Positions 26,001-29,000 of a DNA stretch of 50,565 nt are shown here, one piece after another; position 1 is the first letter of the stretch; every line of letters starts with the position of its first letter. Where the stretch lies: assembly GCA_017398655.1 (NCBI GenBank), contig JAFQFI010000022.1:1-50565 (forward strand), given 5' to 3'. Origin of the DNA: Clostridia bacterium (GTDB lineage: Bacteria; Bacillota; Clostridia; Christensenellales; UBA1242). A program made the position numbers and the translations under genes. The notes under the pieces are model-generated. The model ran no database searches. It was not told the origin of the DNA and was given only the letters and a program-made list of their open reading frames with translations.

Positions 26001-29000
26001 AGATAAAGCGTTCCACCATTTACATATAAAGCACTACCACTTTCTGTAGAATAATTTCCAGTTAAAACTGCATCATTTAATCTTAACTCGACATTATCGC
26101 TAACCATATAAATGCCAGCACCAGTTGTTGCTTTACCTTGACAAAGATTTGCCTCAAAAATATTCATTACAAGAATGTTGTTACCTGTAAGAGTTGTAGT
26201 AAAGTATATTGCACCACCATTTATTGCTTGAGAACTAACAAAAGTTACATTATTTGCCTCTAATTTTGCTTGCCCACCAATAAAAATTCCACCACCATTT
26301 GTTGTTGCAACACTATTTTCAAAATTTAAATTAGATAGATTTAAATTACCATTAACAGCATAAATTACACCACCATTTGTTGCTTTGTTTCCAGTACCAA
26401 AAATATTTTGAGCAGTTAAATCGTTATTTGTATAAATTGCACCACCAAGATTTTTAGTGAGAGATCCATTATCACTAAATTCTGCTCGCATTATCTTTAT
26501 TTTATTACTACCAGTTGATGTACTTTCAACACCAATAGCACCACCATAACCAACAAACTCGCCATCAGCTGTTGCATAGTTTCCTATAAATTTAGCATTG
26601 TTAATAATGACATTTTTATCATTTGAAATTAAGAGAGCTCCACCAAAAGTATCTCTAGTTGAAGATTTAACATAATTTCCTTCAAACAAAGTTGCATTTT
26701 CGTCATCAGTTGAATCATTTTCAACTGTTAAATCCCCATTAACATAAATAGCTCCACCACCAATATCTGCATGGTTATTTACAAATTCAGATGATATTAA
26801 AGTTACAAAAGCAGCTCCTGTGTAAGAGGCAGTATAAATTGCACCTCCCCAACCAATACAACTATTATCAACAAAAGAACAATCTTCTATCACTGTTATA
26901 CCGGAAAGATAAATTGCACCTCCTCCACCAACGCTTTTACTATTTGATGTTAAAGCACCTATAGCTTTATTGCCTACAAAATTACAATTTTTTATAGTTA
27001 ATTTTGTATTTTGATCTACATACAAAGCAGCAGCTTGTCCTGCTTCATTGTATAAAAAGTCACAGTTTTCCAAAGTGAAAGGACCCGGAACATTTATATG
27101 TAAAGCTCCTCCATTTGTTGCGTGTTGATTTACATTTCCTTCAAAAATGCAGTTTTTTAATATTTTTCTATAATTATTGACAGCATAACAAATGCCAGTG
27201 TTAGCATTTTTACCAGTATTATTTGAAAAATGTATATTTTCAATTAAAGCATTGTTTGTTGTTTCTAAAATTCTTGCTTTTGTTGTATTTCCTTCAACAA
27301 CGCTATTATAAAAATGAACTTGTCCATTGCTTTGTCTTCCAAAATAAATAACTTCTGAGTTTGTAGACTCATTATTAATAAATCTTAAATCATGAGCAAT
27401 TGCTTCAAATTCAGCCATAGCAGTTAAAGATAATGTTCTGCTTTTTGAATCATTTCCTATAAAATCACAGTTATAAATTTCATATCCAGCAACAGAATTA
27501 CTGCAACTTATAGCAGAGTTTGCATTATCACATGTATTATACAAGAAATCACAATCATAAATTTTTACTGCTGGTGCATATAACTCATAAGTACTGTTGT
27601 ACCCATAAAAATGAACACCCCCTGAAACATTTCCGTTTGAAGAGTTATAAGAGAACTCACAACCACTTATTTCGCAGTCAGTACCATAAAAAACAAATAT
27701 TGACGCACCAGTTGTAAAAACTTCTCCATCAGAACTATTTACACCTGTTTCATGAATGTTTTCGACAAACTCACAATTTCTTACTGTAAAATCATATCTA
27801 TCGCCTCTTGTTCTGCAATCTCCACCGTTCATAAAAATAGCTGTACCATTCCAGTTATTGTTACTTCTTGTAATATTTTTATAAAATAAACAATCTTCAA
27901 CTAAAATATTTGATGTTTCTACCACTAAAGCAGCAGAGTTGCCCCATGCATCAGAATTTGCTTCGTTATACAAAAAGTTACAATTAGATACTATTGCGTC
28001 TGCAGTACCAGAAATATAATGTGTACCTCTATTTGTTACAGTTTTGTTTGAAACATAATCTACATTTGATATTCTAACTTTTCTACAAGTTGTACGACCT
28101 ACGCTATATTCTGTGTTAGCACTATTGTTTTTAAATTCAACATTTTCTATTTTTACTTCGCCATTAACACTATTTCCTGCATAAAAAACGCCATAATTAC
28201 TTGAAGATTTATTGTTTTCATAAATACCACCAGTTATTTCAAATCTGATTATATCATTTTTGTCTCCATTATTATTTCCAAACCAAAAAACACCTGCATC
28301 CCCATAAGCAGTATTATTTGTGTACGAACCGTCATATACAATTAAATCTGCGGAACTTACATATGCAACGCCAGCAGCACCATTTGATACATTATAATTA
28401 AATTCACCATCATAAATTGTTACATCTGCACTAGCACTACTAATTATTGCTCCGTTTGATTGTGTAGAGTTATATGTGTAAATACCATCCAATATTGTTA
28501 ATGAACAATTGCTATCTACACGGAAAATTCCACCTTCACTTGTATTACTATTTCTTGTAATTTTTGCATTATTTACAATAAGCTTTGAATTGTTAGATAA
28601 AACCCTAACAACACCACCTGCTCTGTAAAATTTATTGTCTTGAATTGTAGCATTGTTAATTGTTACATCAACAAAGTCACCGTAAATAAAACTTCCACTT
28701 CTAATAAGGTCATTATTTTCTACCAAAACATCATTTACAACAATTTTTGTATTAATGTTTCCATTATATGTAAGTTCAGTTTCTCTTAAAGTGTCATAAA
28801 TAAGCATTCCACATTTATTATTAATAAATTTAGCGCCATTTATAGTTACATTAACACCTCTTAAATAAAACATTTCATTATAACTTGAAGTTGTTGCAAC
28901 AAAATTTGTAAAAGTTGCATTTGAATGTAAAATCATTTCTGCATTTCTAATAGCATTTTGATTATCTGTTCTAAATAAATTCTTATGATGTGTAGGGTGA